Below, piece by piece: positions 54,296 to 64,000 of a DNA stretch of 64,000 nt; the first letter of the stretch is position 1, and each line of letters begins with the position of its first letter. Source of the DNA: Tragulus kanchil (lineage: Eukaryota; Chordata; Mammalia; Artiodactyla; Tragulidae). A program made the translations under genes and the position numbers. The stretch covers positions 138,529,301 to 138,593,300 of the forward strand of contig JAIOJX010000025.1 of the NCBI GenBank assembly GCA_022376925.1, in the 5' to 3' direction. Under the pieces are notes generated by a model, which ran no database searches, had not been told where the DNA came from, and was given only the letters and a program-made list of their open reading frames with translations.

Positions 54296-55282
54296 TTTAA
54301 AAAAAATTGAAGTGTAGTTGATACACATATTGTGTCAGTTTTAGGTATTCATATTTTGTGTGTGTCGTTTGTAGATTATATCCCATTATAGGTTATTACA
54401 GGATATTGGGTACAATTTCTTGTGCAGTAAATCCTTGCTGTTTGTATATTTTCTATATAGAAGTTTGTAGCTGTTAATCCCACACTCCTAATTTGTCCTT
54501 TGCACCTCCCTCTCCCCTTTTGTAACTGTAAGTTTTTCTGTCTTTCTGATTCTTTTTTGTATAGTCTTTTGTATAATTTTTTTAGATTATGCATGTGACA
54601 TCATATAGTATTTGTATTTCTCTGACTTTTCACCAAGCATAATAGTCTCCGGATCCATCCATGTTGCTGCAAAAGGCAATATTTCATTTTTTCTTATGAC
54701 TGAGTAATATTCCATTGTAGCCCCTCTTCTGTAGGACAATCAGCACCCAATAGGGAGATGTGATCTTTATGCTAATGATCAACATGCCACTCTAGGAAAT
54801 CAAGAAGATGTGCCATGTGTTCATTTATACACATAAATATATACCCACACCATATCTTCTTTTTTTCTTTAAACTTTTATTTTACTTTTAACTTTTACAG
54901 AGTTTTGTTGTTTACAGATATGTATGTTCTCAGATTAGTCATATGCATATCATATCTTCTTAAGTCACTTATCTGTTGACAGCCACTTGGGGTGCTTCCA
55001 TACCTTGACTATTACCAATAATGCTGCTGTGAACTTCGAAGTATCTTTTCAAAGTAGTTTTCATTTTTTCCACATATATACCCAGGAGTAGAATTGCTGG
55101 ATCATATGATAGTTCTATTTAAAGAACGTCCAGTACTGTTCTCCATAATGACTGCACCAATTTACATTCCCACCAACAGTGTAGGAGGGTTCCCCCTTTT
55201 CCCTATCTTCTCCAGTATTTATTATCTGTAGACTTTTTGATGACCACCATTCTGACCTGTGTGAGGTTATATCTCATTCACT
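54296..55282 (-). repeat. L1 3' UTR
   Basis: 'attgaagtgtagttgataca', 'gagtaatattccattgtag', 'ccatgttgctgcaaaaggca', 'acattcccaccaacagtgta' and 'gactttttgatgaccaccat' appear in the order of an antisense artiodactyl L1 3' UTR. About 54721-54840 and 54860-54940 look like foreign insertions. The 3' end abuts the retroviral remnant without a poly(A) tract between. Confidence 0.85.
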
Positions 55283-55538
55283 TGTGGTGAGCAGAGCCTA
55301 CTCTGCATTGCTGTACACAGGCCTCTCATTGCAGTGGCTTCTTTTGTTGCAGAGCACAGGCTCTTGGCGTGTGGGCTTCAGTAGTTTCAGCTCGGGGCCT
55401 CTAGGGCTTGGGCTCAGTAGTTGTGGTGCACAGGCTTATAGCTCCATGGCATGTAGGATTTTCTTGAACCAGAGATTCAACCCATGTCCCCTGCATTGGC
55501 AGACAGATTCTCAATCACTGGACCATCAGATAAGTTCT
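55283..55538 (-). repeat. Long tRNA-Glu SINE
   Basis: 'gcagagcacaggctcttggc', 'gcatgtaggattttcttgaa', 'cactggaccatcagataagt'. Reverse orientation, inserted at the L1 3' part. Confidence 0.8.
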
Positions 55539-55574
55539 TAGGTCAGTTTTTTTAATTGGGTTGTGTTTTTTGTT

Positions 55575-55678
55575 TTCTTCTATTTTTGGCTGTGCTGTTT
55601 GGCATGCAGGATCTTAGTTCCCTGACCAGGGATCAAACCTGTTCACCCAGCAGTGAAAGCATTAGTCCTTTGACACTT
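55575..55678 (-). repeat. Short tRNA-derived SINE
   Basis: 'tatttttggctgtgctgttt', 'gatcttagttccctgaccag', 'ggatcaaacctgttcaccca'. Reverse orientation. Confidence 0.75.
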
Positions 55679-55827
55679 AACATAATTGACAGGTATGTAC
55701 TTATTACCATTTTAATCCTTGTTTTTTAGGCGCTTTGTTCATTTCTGTTTTTCCTATTGTGGTTTGATTTTCTTTTGTAGTATGCTTCAGTTCTTTATTT
55801 TGTGAATCTGTAGTATGTTGTTGTTTT

Positions 55828-56086
55828 TGCCACTTCTATTGGTCTTTCATTTATCTATTTTCATCTATCCTTGTTCTTTGGCCCATGTGGGCCTCCCATC
55901 ACGGTGGCCTCTGTTGTTGCAGAGCACTGGCTCTGGGCACATGCGCTCCAGAGCTCTGGCTTGGTAGTTGGACACATCGGTCCAGCCGCTCCACGGCACA
56001 TGGGATCTTCCCAGGCCAGGGATCGAACTGGCGCCCCTTGCACGGCAAGGCGGTGTCCTTACCCACTGGACCACCAGGGAAGCCCC
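55828..56086 (-). repeat. tRNA-Glu-type SINE
   Basis: 'ccacttctattggtctttca' at the left, 'gggatcgaactggcgcccct' and 'ctggaccaccagggaagccc' at the right. Reverse orientation. Confidence 0.9.
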
Positions 56087-56497
56087 ACACTGGATTGTTT
56101 AGGTGATCTTCAGCCCTTACTATATATTTGCATTTCCTACAAATTCTTTTCTATTTAGGAAGACCCTTCAGTATTTCTGTTAGAGTAAGTTTAGTATTGC
56201 TTAGTTCTCTGTTTTTGCTTGTCTAAGGAATTCTTTCTCTCTTCTTCTATTCTAAATGATCGTTTTACTGGGCAGAGTATCCTCAGTTCCAAGTTTGCCC
56301 CTTTAAGGACTTTGAATATATCACGCCACTCCCTTCTGGCCTACACCGTCTCTGAAGAGAAGTCAGCTGATAGGCTTACTGGGATTCCCTTGTAAGTGAC
56401 TGTCTTTCTCTTATTGCCTTTAGAATCCTATCTTTAGCTTTTGCCATTTTAATTATGCTATGTCCTATTGTTCTGTTTGGATTCATCTTGTTTGGGA

Positions 56498-56796
56498 CCT
56501 TCCAAACTTTTGTTTTTAATTAACTTAATGTCTTTTATTGGTTTTCCATTCATTTATTTTTCATCCATCTTTTATTCTTTGGCCTGTATGGGCCTCCCAT
56601 TGCAGTGGCCTCTCTTCTTGCAGAGTACCGGCCCTGGGCACATGTGCTCCAGAGTGCCAGCTCACAACTGGACACACCCATCCAGCCGCTCTGCAGCATG
56701 TGTAATCTTCCCAGGCCAGAGATCAAACTGGCACCCCTTTCACTGCAAGGTGGACTCTTACCTACTGGACCACCAGGGAAGCCCCCTTCCAAACTT
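56498..56796 (-). repeat. tRNA-Glu-type SINE with target-site duplication
   Basis: Body about 56532-56785, ending 'ctggaccaccagggaagccc'. 'ccttccaaactt' occurs at 56498-56509 and 56785-56796 and is the target-site duplication within L1 sequence. Confidence 0.88.
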
Positions 56797-56839
56797 CTTG
56801 TACCTGGATTCCTGTTTCCTTTTAGGCTGGGGAAGTTTT

Positions 56840-59150
56840 CAACTGGTTTTTTTCAAATTCATTTTCAGTCCCCTTCTTTCTGTTTTCTCTTTCTAGAACC
56901 TCTATTATGCATAGGCAGGCAGGTTTTACATAAACCATAGATCTTGTGTGTTGTTTTCATTTTTTGTTTTTCTGTCTGGTGTTCTGATTAGGTAGTTTCC
57001 ATTATTCTGTCTTCCAGGTTACTTTTGTCATTTAGCCAGCTATTCATTGCTCTTAGACTGCTTTTATCTTGGCAATTGAGTTATCTGTTAATTCAGTTAG
57101 CATTTTTCACTACCACCTTTTTGAACTGGAGTCTGGTAGACTGGTGAGCTCTGTTACATTATTCTTTCAGGGAAATTCTTTTGCATTTTTAATTGGGAGT
57201 AGTTTCTCTGCCTTTTCATTTTATCTCTGAATTTAGGAGAAATATCACGTGTTGTGGTCTTGAAGGAGTGTCTTTATGTGGGCGCATTCCTGTGTAGATT
57301 GTGTGCCGTGTCTTTGCTGTGAGGGCTAGTTTGATATGGATGCCAGCCACGTGTTTCCTCAGGTTGTGCTGGCTGTTATCACCTTGAGAAGGGGGTGTGG
57401 TTGGTGCTGGGGGATCTAGAGCCTATGCAGGGGTGAGATGGGATGTCCTCTCTGCTCTGTGACTGTTGCCACCCTTTCAGAAGGGGAGTAGCCTTGTGGG
57501 TCATGCTCAGTCAGGCTGTCCCCCTTGAATGCACGTCCTGCCCCAAAGGAGGGGATTGTTGAATTGTTGAAGCAAGTGAGGCCCGTGTATTCACAGAGGA
57601 CCTCCACACCTCCTATGTAGGCATCTGCAGCTCTGCTCATGTGTAGCCCAAAGTTGTGTCCCTTCCCCTCGTGTTCATCCCAGATCTACTGCCAAGGCTG
57701 TGGAGTGGAGTGGGCTGGGGATCCAGGTATTGTGGCTGCAGGAACTGAGATTAAATCCAGCCTGCCCCTGGGGCACTTTTCTCCCAGGATGGTCTGCCCC
57801 AGATCTAGCACTGAACTGTAGTGTGGAGTGGGCAGAGCATTCTTGCTAGGCTGGGAGACCAAACTGTGGCAGGCTCTGCAGGGCCACCTGAGCGCATGGT
57901 GACAATGGCTACCACCCCACCCAGATCACATTGCAGGTCTCCAGTCTTCTCTGAGTAGCGAGACCAAGTCATTTCCCAGGGGTCCATTGGCTCGAGCAAC
58001 TGGTTTTCAAATTCATTTTCAGTCCCCTTCTTTCTGTTTTCTCTTTCTAGAACCTCTATTATGCATAGGCAGGCAGGTTTTACATAAACCATAGATCTTG
58101 TGTGTTGTTTTCATTTTTTGTTTTTCTGTCTGGTGTTCTGATTAGGTAGTTTCCATTATTCTGTCTTCCAGGTTACTTTTGTCATTTAGCCAGCTATTCA
58201 TTGCTCTTAGACTGCTTTTATCTTGGCAATTGAGTTATCTGTTAATTCAGTTAGCATTTTTCACTACCACCTTTTTGAACTGGAGTCTGGTAGACTGGTG
58301 AGCTCTGTTACATTATTCTTTCAGGGAAATTCTTTTGCATTTTTAATTGGGAGTAGTTTCTCTGCCTTTTCATTTTATCTCTGAATTTAGGAGAAATATC
58401 ACGTGTTGTGGTCTTGAAGGAGTGTCTTTATGTGGGCGCATTCCTGTGTAGATTGTGTGCCGTGTCTTTGCTGTGAGGGCTAGTTTGATATGGATGCCAG
58501 CCACGTGTTTCCTCAGGTTGTGCTGGCTGTTATCACCTTGAGAAGGGGGTGTGGTTGGTGCTGGGGGATCTAGAGCCTATGCAGGGGTGAGATGGGATGT
58601 CCTCTCTGCTCTGTGACTGTTGCCACCCTTTCAGAAGGGGAGTAGCCTTGTGGGTCATGCTCAGTCAGGCTGTCCCCCTTGAATGCACGTCCTGCCCCAA
58701 AGGAGGGGATTGTTGAATTGTTGAAGCAAGTGAGGCCCGTGTATTCACAGAGGACCTCCACACCTCCTATGTAGGCATCTGCAGCTCTGCTCATGTGTAG
58801 CCCAAAGTTGTGTCCCTTCCCCTCGTGTTCATCCCAGATCTACTGCCAAGGCTGTGGAGTGGAGTGGGCTGGGGATCCAGGTATTGTGGCTGCAGGAACT
58901 GAGATTAAATCCAGCCTGCCCCTGGGGCACTTTTCTCCCAGGATGGTCTGCCCCAGATCTAGCACTGAACTGTAGTGTGGAGTGGGCAGAGCATTCTTGC
59001 TAGGCTGGGAGACCAAACTGTGGCAGGCTCTGCAGGGCCACCTGAGCGCATGGTGACAATGGCTACCACCCCACCCAGATCACATTGCAGGTCTCCAGTC
59101 TTCTCTGAGTAGCGAGACCAAGTCATTTCCCAGGGGTCCATTGGCTCGAG
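56840..59150. repeat. Tandem duplication 13 (about 1.15 kb x 2)
   Basis: Copy A is 56840-57996 and copy B 57997-59150, joined exactly at 'ggctcgag|caactgg'. The only clear difference is the T-run in 'caactggtttttttcaaatt' against 'caactggttttcaaatt'. Confidence 0.93.
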
Positions 59151-59420
59151 TCTCACACCAGGCTGTGGGGTGGAGTGAGTGGGGCTGGGGAGTCCACCCA
59201 GCTCAGACTAGAGACGGCAACAGCCGCAGTGCCAAGCTCTCTCTACTTTGATCGTTGACAGGCCAGTCCAGGCACCATCCTCACGATAGGTCTCTGCTTC
59301 TCCATCCCTTCTGTAAACCAGACATTCTCCCTGCACCCAAGGGGCCTTGTCTCTTCCACATAAGACACTAGACTGGGATGCCCAGTCTGTGGCTCCATCT
59401 GCTAGCTCCCCAGGCTGAGA

Positions 59421-59499
59421 GTCCCCGACCAGGGATCGAACCCATGCCGTCTGCAGTGGAACTGCCGAGCCCTAACTCCTCAATCGCCAGAGAATTCCC
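59421..59499 (-). repeat. Short tRNA-derived SINE fragment
   Basis: 'gtccccgaccagggatcgaa', then 'caatcgccagagaattccc', in reverse orientation. Confidence 0.75.
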
Positions 59500-59705
59500 A
59501 AGCACACTTTTGTAGATGGGTCACTGTATGCCAGGCACTGTTGAATATTTTCGTACCTCACGTAGCAGAACAAAAAACACACTTATGCTCTCATCACGTA
59601 GGAAAGTGCAAGGGTTTCAGGAATTCGGTGCCATAAACAGGGATAAAGATCAAACATATTTCCTACTGTGTATCACAATATCACAGACATTTTTTTTCCC
59701 CACAG

Positions 59706-59896
59706 AAAAGCCAATGCTTCAGAGCAGACACTCCTTAGATGGCTCCAAGCTTGTGGAGAAGGTTGAAACTGCGCAGCCGCTGTGGATAACACTGGCGCTG
59801 CAGAAGCAGAAAGGGTTTCGGGAGCAGCAGGCGACCCGGGAGGAGAGGAAGCAGGCCAGGGAGGCCAAGCAGGCAGAGAAGCTCTCCAAAGAAAAC
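59706..59896 (+). CDS. CRACD: CRACD coding exon 6, conserved C-terminal helix
   Basis: Acceptor 'ttttccccacag', donor 'gtaagt'; 191 bases, completing the split codon from the large exon (g|aa, Glu) and ending in phase 0. It encodes 'EKPMLQSRHSLDGSKLVEKV', then 'ETAQPLWITLALQKQKGFRE' and 'QQATREERKQAREAKQAEKL' to SKEN. The 'PLWITLALQKQKGF' block is the strongest family signature at this end, followed by a charged helix. Preceded by about 10.8 kb of intron, about 3.3 kb of which comes from the three duplications. Confidence 0.95.
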
Positions 59897-59962
59897 GTAA
59901 GTAGCCTGGTCATCAGCTTTACCTCAGAGCTTGGCTCGCTGTCTCTTTTATTTTCGGTGTAA

Positions 59963-60040
59963 CACAAGGCTCATGGGATCTTAGATCCCTGGCTGTGAAA
60001 GGGCCAAGTCCTAAACACTGGACTGCCAGGGGATTCCCAA
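59963..60040 (-). repeat. Short tRNA-derived SINE fragment
   Basis: 'gatcttagatccctggctgt', then 'actggactgccaggggattc', in reverse orientation. Confidence 0.7.
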
Positions 60041-60589
60041 GCATGGTTTATCTTTTAGCTCACAGGATTTAAAACAACTTAAAAAAAAAAGTAACAAGAA
60101 AAGGCTAGCCAGGAATGGTGGAAAATACTTAAGACAGTAGAGCAATAAATCAGCCGACCACCACTAAGCCAAAGAGGTGCTTTCAATTAGGCATTTGATT
60201 TGGTTTCCTTATGCTCTCAGGTTAACCTGATTGGGCAGAATCCTTGCACACAACAGTTATATGACAAATACAAAAATAACTTTATTTTAAGCAGCGGGTC
60301 AAGAGGAAATTAGGAGTCTTGCTCTGTGGCCCTGATCATATAGTTGGATGGGACTCTTCCAGGAAAGCATGCAGTGTCCCCCCTCGCGGGGGCATTTGCA
60401 CTGAGCTGCTCCAAGGCTGGGGGCCAGGGTTGAGCCCACACTGCTCCCCCGTGCTGACTGGGTCTCCTTTGGGAGCAGAAGACGGGGGCCAGCTGATGGA
60501 CACCTCCAAGCGGCCTTGCCTTCCATGGTCAGCCCTTCCCTGTCTTTAGGCTGGAAACAGGCTTTTCCTGACTTTCTGTGTCCACCCAG

Positions 60590-60748
60590 GTCAGCGTCAG
60601 CCCGCAGCCTGGAAGCAGCAGTGTCAGCAGAGCTGGCTCCCTGCACAAGCCCACCACTCAGCCAGAAGAGAAGAAGCCGGAGACACCAGTGTCCAGGCTC
60701 GGCGCAGAGAACTCAAGAAGGCCAACACTCTTCCCACATCTGTGACAG
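60590..60748 (+). pseudogene. CRACD: Duplicate, frameshifted copy of CRACD exon 7
   Basis: Has the same splice sites as 61665-61824 ('ccacccag' and 'gtagag') but is 159 rather than 160 bases. One A is missing after 60701 ('aggctcggcgcag' against 'aggctcgagcgcag'). Read from its acceptor it begins 'VSVSPQPGSSSVSRAGSLHK' and then shifts frame, ending at a TGA near its 3' end. Most likely an assembly duplicate carrying a sequencing error rather than a real second exon. Confidence 0.85.
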
Positions 60749-61664
60749 GTAGAGAGAACAGGTCCATTTCTACTTGACTGTACTTCAGGATTTTTCTTCT
60801 AGGGCATGTTTTCTTTCCTCCAGTGTAAACTCGAGCACAGCATTTTAGGCATTTCAGAGCACAACTTTAACATGGATAAAGCTCATTTGATAAAGATCGT
60901 ACCCACTATCAGTGGTGTGATGATACACATTTAACAGTCAGCTCTTCAGGGATTGGAGAGATATCTGATTTGTAGTATCTGGTGTTTTCTGTGGTGCAAA
61001 TACTTAACCATGCCTGCCTGCTTTCCTGGAAGAGCAGGCAGGATCCACAGGCCACAGAGGAGGGACCTAGGGCATGCTTGGTAGAGGAAGTAGCTTTTAA
61101 CCTTACCAGCTCACAGCGTTCAATGTTTTTCTTTTAGCTCACAGGATTTAAAACAACTTAAAAAAGTAACAAGAAAAGGCTAGCCAGGAATGGTGGAAAA
61201 TACTTAAGACAGTAGAGCAATAAATCAGCCGACCACCACTAAGCCAAAGAGGTGCTTTCAATTAGGCATTTGATTTGGTTTCCTTATGCTCTCAGGTTAA
61301 CCTGATTGGGCAGAATCCTTGCACACAACAGTTATATGACAAATACAAAAATAACTTTATTTTAAGCAGCGGGTCAAGAGGAAATTAGGAGTCTTGCTCT
61401 GTGGCCCTGATCATATAGTTGGATGGGACTCTTCCAGGAAAGCATGCAGTGTCCCCCCTCGCGGGGGCATTTGCACTGAGCTGCTCCAAGGCTGGGGGCC
61501 AGGGTTGAGCCCACACTGCTCCCCCGTGCTGACTGGGTCTCCTTTGGGAGCAGAAGACGGGGGCCAGCTGATGGACACCTCCAAGCGGCCTTGCCTTCCA
61601 TGGTCAGCCCTTCCCTGTCTTTAGGCTGGAAACAGGCTTTTCCTGACTTTCTGTGTCCACCCAG

Positions 61665-61824
61665 GTCAGCGTCAGCCCGCAGCCTGGAAGCAGCAGTGTC
61701 AGCAGAGCTGGCTCCCTGCACAAGCCCACCACTCAGCCAGAAGAGAAGAAGCCGGAGACACCAGTGTCCAGGCTCGAGCGCAGAGAACTCAAGAAGGCCA
61801 ACACTCTTCCCACATCTGTGACAG
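61665..61824 (+). CDS. CRACD: CRACD coding exon 7 (intact copy)
   Basis: Acceptor 'gtccacccag', donor 'acag|gtagag'; 160 bases, phase 0 at the start and ending after the first base of a codon. It encodes 'VSVSPQPGSSSVSRAGSLHK', then 'PTTQPEEKKPETPVSRLERR' and ELKKANTLPTSVT. Its end phase matches the last exon (g|tg, Val). Function: Ser/Pro-rich linker and basic patch in the conserved C-terminal part. This copy, not 60590-60748, should be used in the gene model. Confidence 0.93.
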
Positions 61825-62542
61825 GTAGAGAGAACAGGTCCATTTCTACTTGACTGTACTTCAGGATTTTTCTTCTAGGGCATGTTTTCTTTCCTCCAGT
61901 GTAAACTCGAGCACAGCATTTTAGGCATTTCAGAGCACAACTTTAACATGGATAAAGCTCATTTGATAAAGATCGTACCCACTATCAGTGGTGTGATGAT
62001 ACACATTTAACAGTCAGCTCTTCAGGGATTGGAGAGATATCTGATTTGTAGTATCTGGTGTTTTCTGTGGTGCAAATACTTCCAACCATGCCTGCCTGCT
62101 TTCCTGGAAGAGCAGGCAGGATCCACAGGCCACAGGGAGGAGGGATCTAGGGCATGCTTGGTAGAGGAAGTAGCTTTTAACCTTACCAGCTCACAGGTTC
62201 AAGCTTCCAACCACTGGTTTAATCTTTTCATTCATGAAATTGACTGGCTATATGACTTAGAATCACAGAATTTACCTTTTATTATCATCAGGCAGGCATA
62301 GCTTCTATGCACAGAGAAAATTAGGTTTCTAGAAATTCGCTGAAATTAGAATGGACTGCACTGTGATTACTATAATTCTGTATACAACTGTTTTGATCAT
62401 GTAACTTTCTTCCCCTAATTCGTCTCACCAGAGATGCTCAGTGCTTCACTGGTTTTTCCTTTCTGAATCTTATACTTGTGATAAATGCAAAATGTGGCTC
62501 TGACTTAATTCATTTCTCCTTTTCCTTCAAAACGCAACGTAG
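61825..62542. other. Last CRACD intron
   Basis: Unique sequence; after 62197 no longer duplicated. The acceptor of the last exon, 'caacgtag' (62535-62542), has a poor polypyrimidine tract close to it, though pyrimidine-rich sequence lies around 62505-62525. Confidence 0.6.
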
Positions 62543-62703
62543 TGGAGATCTCTGATTCAGCTCCCCCAGCACCGCTGGTGAAAGAAGTCACAAAGAGGTT
62601 CTCTACCCCCGATGCGGCCCCCGTGTCCACAGAACCGGCCTGGCTGGCGCTGGCCAAGAGGAAAGCCAAGGCCTGGAGCGACTGTCCACAGATTATTAAG
62701 TAA
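62543..62703 (+). CDS. CRACD: CRACD last coding exon, C-terminus and stop
   Basis: Starts after 'aacgcaacgtag'; two bases complete a Val codon. It encodes 'VEISDSAPPAPLVKEVTKRF', then 'STPDAAPVSTEPAWLALAKR' and KAKAWSDCPQIIK, and stops at TAA 62701-62703. The 'EPAWLALAKRKAKAWSDCPQ' block is strongly conserved in the CRACD family and is the clearest gene identifier in the window. Confidence 0.97.
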
Positions 62704-63499
62704 AGAGTGACTCTTATCCACTCCTATTGCCAGTTATTGGCTCTTTTCTCTTTTATTTATTTATTTTTTTATATGAGGTAAAGAAAACCACACTAGGGAA
62801 AAGAAGCATGTTTTATAGGCTCTAAAATAATGTTTAGAAACCAGACCGGTGGTGTTCCTTGTAAAGAGTGTATTTGCACAACCCTGGGTCCTGGTGCCTT
62901 GAGCTCCTCCTAGTTCTAAAGAGAAAATTCCGTCCGAGGGACCACATGAAGCAAAATCTCGCAACTAAAGACCTCCTCGTAAGAGCCTGCCATACCCACT
63001 CCATGGCCCTTCCACACTGACACCCACACACCATTCAGGACATGCACTTGTGCCAGTCTCTGTAATTGTCTTCTTGACTCTTTACTCCAGTTTCTTTTCT
63101 CCAAACCATTTATTTGCCATGTACTTGGGGATTTCTACCTTTTTCTAGAGTAATAGTGAAAGGACCATATATAAATAAGATTGCCCCCTCTCCTGAATGC
63201 AGTAACTGGGAACCGCATGTCAAAGTCTGGCTTTCAACTCTGCCCGTCTCTGCTTCTCATGATTTTGCCCCAGCCAGAAAGTGTGTAACACGGAGAGTGA
63301 GTCCATTCACTCTTCTGCTGCACTGTTGAGCTATAGACTCAGTTATACCAGAACTCTCCTTAAGGACATGTTAGCCATTTGGCCTGGCTGGCTTCCTAGA
63401 GGAAAAAAAAATTTTTTTTTTCTTTTCTAAATTCTGTCTCTGAGATCTCCATTTAGTGCAGTTGTTCTTAACAGGTTCAGACTATCCCAGACTCATTCA
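62704..63499 (+). other. CRACD: CRACD 3' UTR (proximal part)
   Basis: Follows the stop codon directly with no splice signal. T-rich near 62745-62775. No repeat recognised. The length of the 3' UTR is unknown. A candidate poly(A) signal AATAAA occurs at 63812-63817, beyond a SINE, but nothing confirms its use. Confidence 0.6.
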
Positions 63500-63627
63500 G
63501 CTCAATCGCTTAAGTCGTATCTGACTCTTTGTGACCCCATGGACTGCAGCTCACCATACTCCTCTGTCCATGGAATTTTCTGGGCAAGAATACTGGAGTG
63601 GGTTGCCATTTCCTTCTCCAAGGCCTA
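63500..63627 (-). repeat. BovA SINE fragment
   Basis: 'gtgaccccatggactgcagc', 'gaattttctgggcaagaata', 'gggttgccatttccttctcc'. Reverse orientation, missing the head part. Confidence 0.88.
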
Positions 63628-64000
63628 CCAGAGATCCTGTGAAAACAGGGCCAGAGTGTGTATATTCTGGTCAAACATCTTCAGAAAACTTCTCATATTA
63701 TCACAAAGGGTGAGAAACATAAGATACATTGCTTCTAGTGTTAACTAGTTTTTAAAACTCGGACAGGGAGGCTCATTTCACCCAAAGAAGCAAAGGTGAG
63801 ACAAGAAACATAATAAAACAACCAACCCCTCAAGCCAGCCATTTACTATGGGGTATAAGAAACTACTGACATTACATGTCTCTGAAAATCTTTTAAGTCT
63901 CTAGGGAAAGTTAACAGTGAAGACAAGATTTGAAGCCTTTTGTACTGAGGACTTCTTATAGGGAACTTCTTTCTTTACCAAAATGGTACCATATTTACCA
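63628..64000. other. 3' UTR or downstream sequence
   Basis: No repeat or ORF of interest. Holds the AATAAA at 63812-63817. Confidence 0.4.

Larger units (their letters stand above)
52158..54352. repeat. Tandem duplication 12 (about 1.1 kb x 2)
   Basis: Copy A is 52158-53249 and copy B 53249-54352. Differences cluster at copy A's end ('gttgatcacagttttagg' against 'gttgatacac...cagttttagg', 13 bases shorter) and copy B's start ('ctcttttagggaaag' against 'ctctttaggaaag'). The retroviral remnant and L1 end are therefore both represented twice. Confidence 0.93.
56100..59420 (-). repeat. L1 5' region (antisense), interrupted and partly duplicated
   Basis: 'ctgggcagagtatcctcagt', 'cactcccttctggcctacac', 'agtcagctgataggcttact' and 'tctagaacctctattatgca' follow the order of antisense 5' L1 sequence. 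It is broken by the SINE at 56532-56785 and lengthened by duplication 13. With 54296-55282 it may be a single L1 that lost most of its ORFs. Confidence 0.6.
60051..62196. repeat. Tandem duplication 14 (about 1.07 kb x 2), contains a coding exon
   Basis: Copy A is 60051-61116 and copy B 61130-62196, with a noisy 13-base spacer ('cgttcaatg...') that resembles 'gttcaagc' after copy B. Deletions accumulate near copy A's end ('cttaaccatg' against 'cttccaaccatg', 'cacagaggaggg' against 'cacagggaggaggg'). Copy B's start has fewer A's ('acttaaaaaagtaac' against ten A's). The CRACD exon lies in both. Confidence 0.94.

Noticed and set aside
1104..62196. Real biological tandem repeat array or CRISPR-like structure
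   Set aside because: Units differ completely in sequence from pair to pair and only their length is alike; there is no shared repeat unit or spacer pattern.

Overview
The window is nuclear DNA from a ruminant, most likely a bovid. The evidence is the density of ruminant SINEs: Bov-tA/BovA2-type copies with the 'ccagtattcttgcctgg' tail, and several tRNA-Glu-derived families that start 'ggcttccctggtggtcc'. There are also degraded L1 copies, MIRs, a MER20-like DNA transposon and one retroviral LTR remnant. The species cannot be fixed from the sequence alone.

One protein-coding gene is present, on the + strand: CRACD (formerly KIAA1211), the capping-protein-inhibiting regulator of actin dynamics. 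Eight coding exons can be placed with consensus splice sites and matching phases: 27177-27312, 39329-39493, 42522-42590, 44910-45092, 45929-48923, 59706-59896, 61665-61824 and 62543-62703 (stop at 62701-62703). From the first in-frame ATG (27193) they would give about 1,347 residues. The large exon carries a long Glu/Arg/Lys-rich helix followed by a disordered Pro/Ser-rich part. The last three exons hold the conserved C-terminus. Positions 1 to about 27 kb are intron or upstream sequence in which I recognise no exon.

The most unusual property is not biological in appearance. Fourteen direct tandem duplications of about 1.0-1.2 kb are scattered from 1.1 kb to 62.2 kb. Copies are nearly identical and differ mainly by small indels, often in homopolymers. 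Junctions are either exact or carry a short noisy filler. Together they add about 15.5 kb (roughly 24% of the window). I read them as unmerged overlaps between assembly contigs. One duplication repeats a CRACD coding exon (60590-60748 and 61665-61824), and the first copy lacks one base, so naive gene prediction would give a frameshift or a duplicated exon.

Layout: 1-8.7 kb, intron/upstream with SINEs, L1 and two duplications; 8.7-17.8 kb, mostly unique AT-rich sequence with SINEs and one duplication; 17.8-25 kb, dense SINE/L1 with three duplications, two of which chain into a triplication; 25-28.3 kb, first recognised CRACD exon; 28.3-34.3 kb, three chained duplications of unique intron sequence; 34.3-39 kb, intron with a MER20-like element and one duplication; 39-49 kb, five-exon core including the 3-kb exon; 49-59.5 kb, one large intron with L1 5'-end-like sequence, an ERV 3' LTR, an L1 3' end and three duplications; 59.7-62.7 kb, the last exons; 62.7-64 kb, 3' UTR and beyond. 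I found no RNA gene, CRISPR array or undescribed multigene system.
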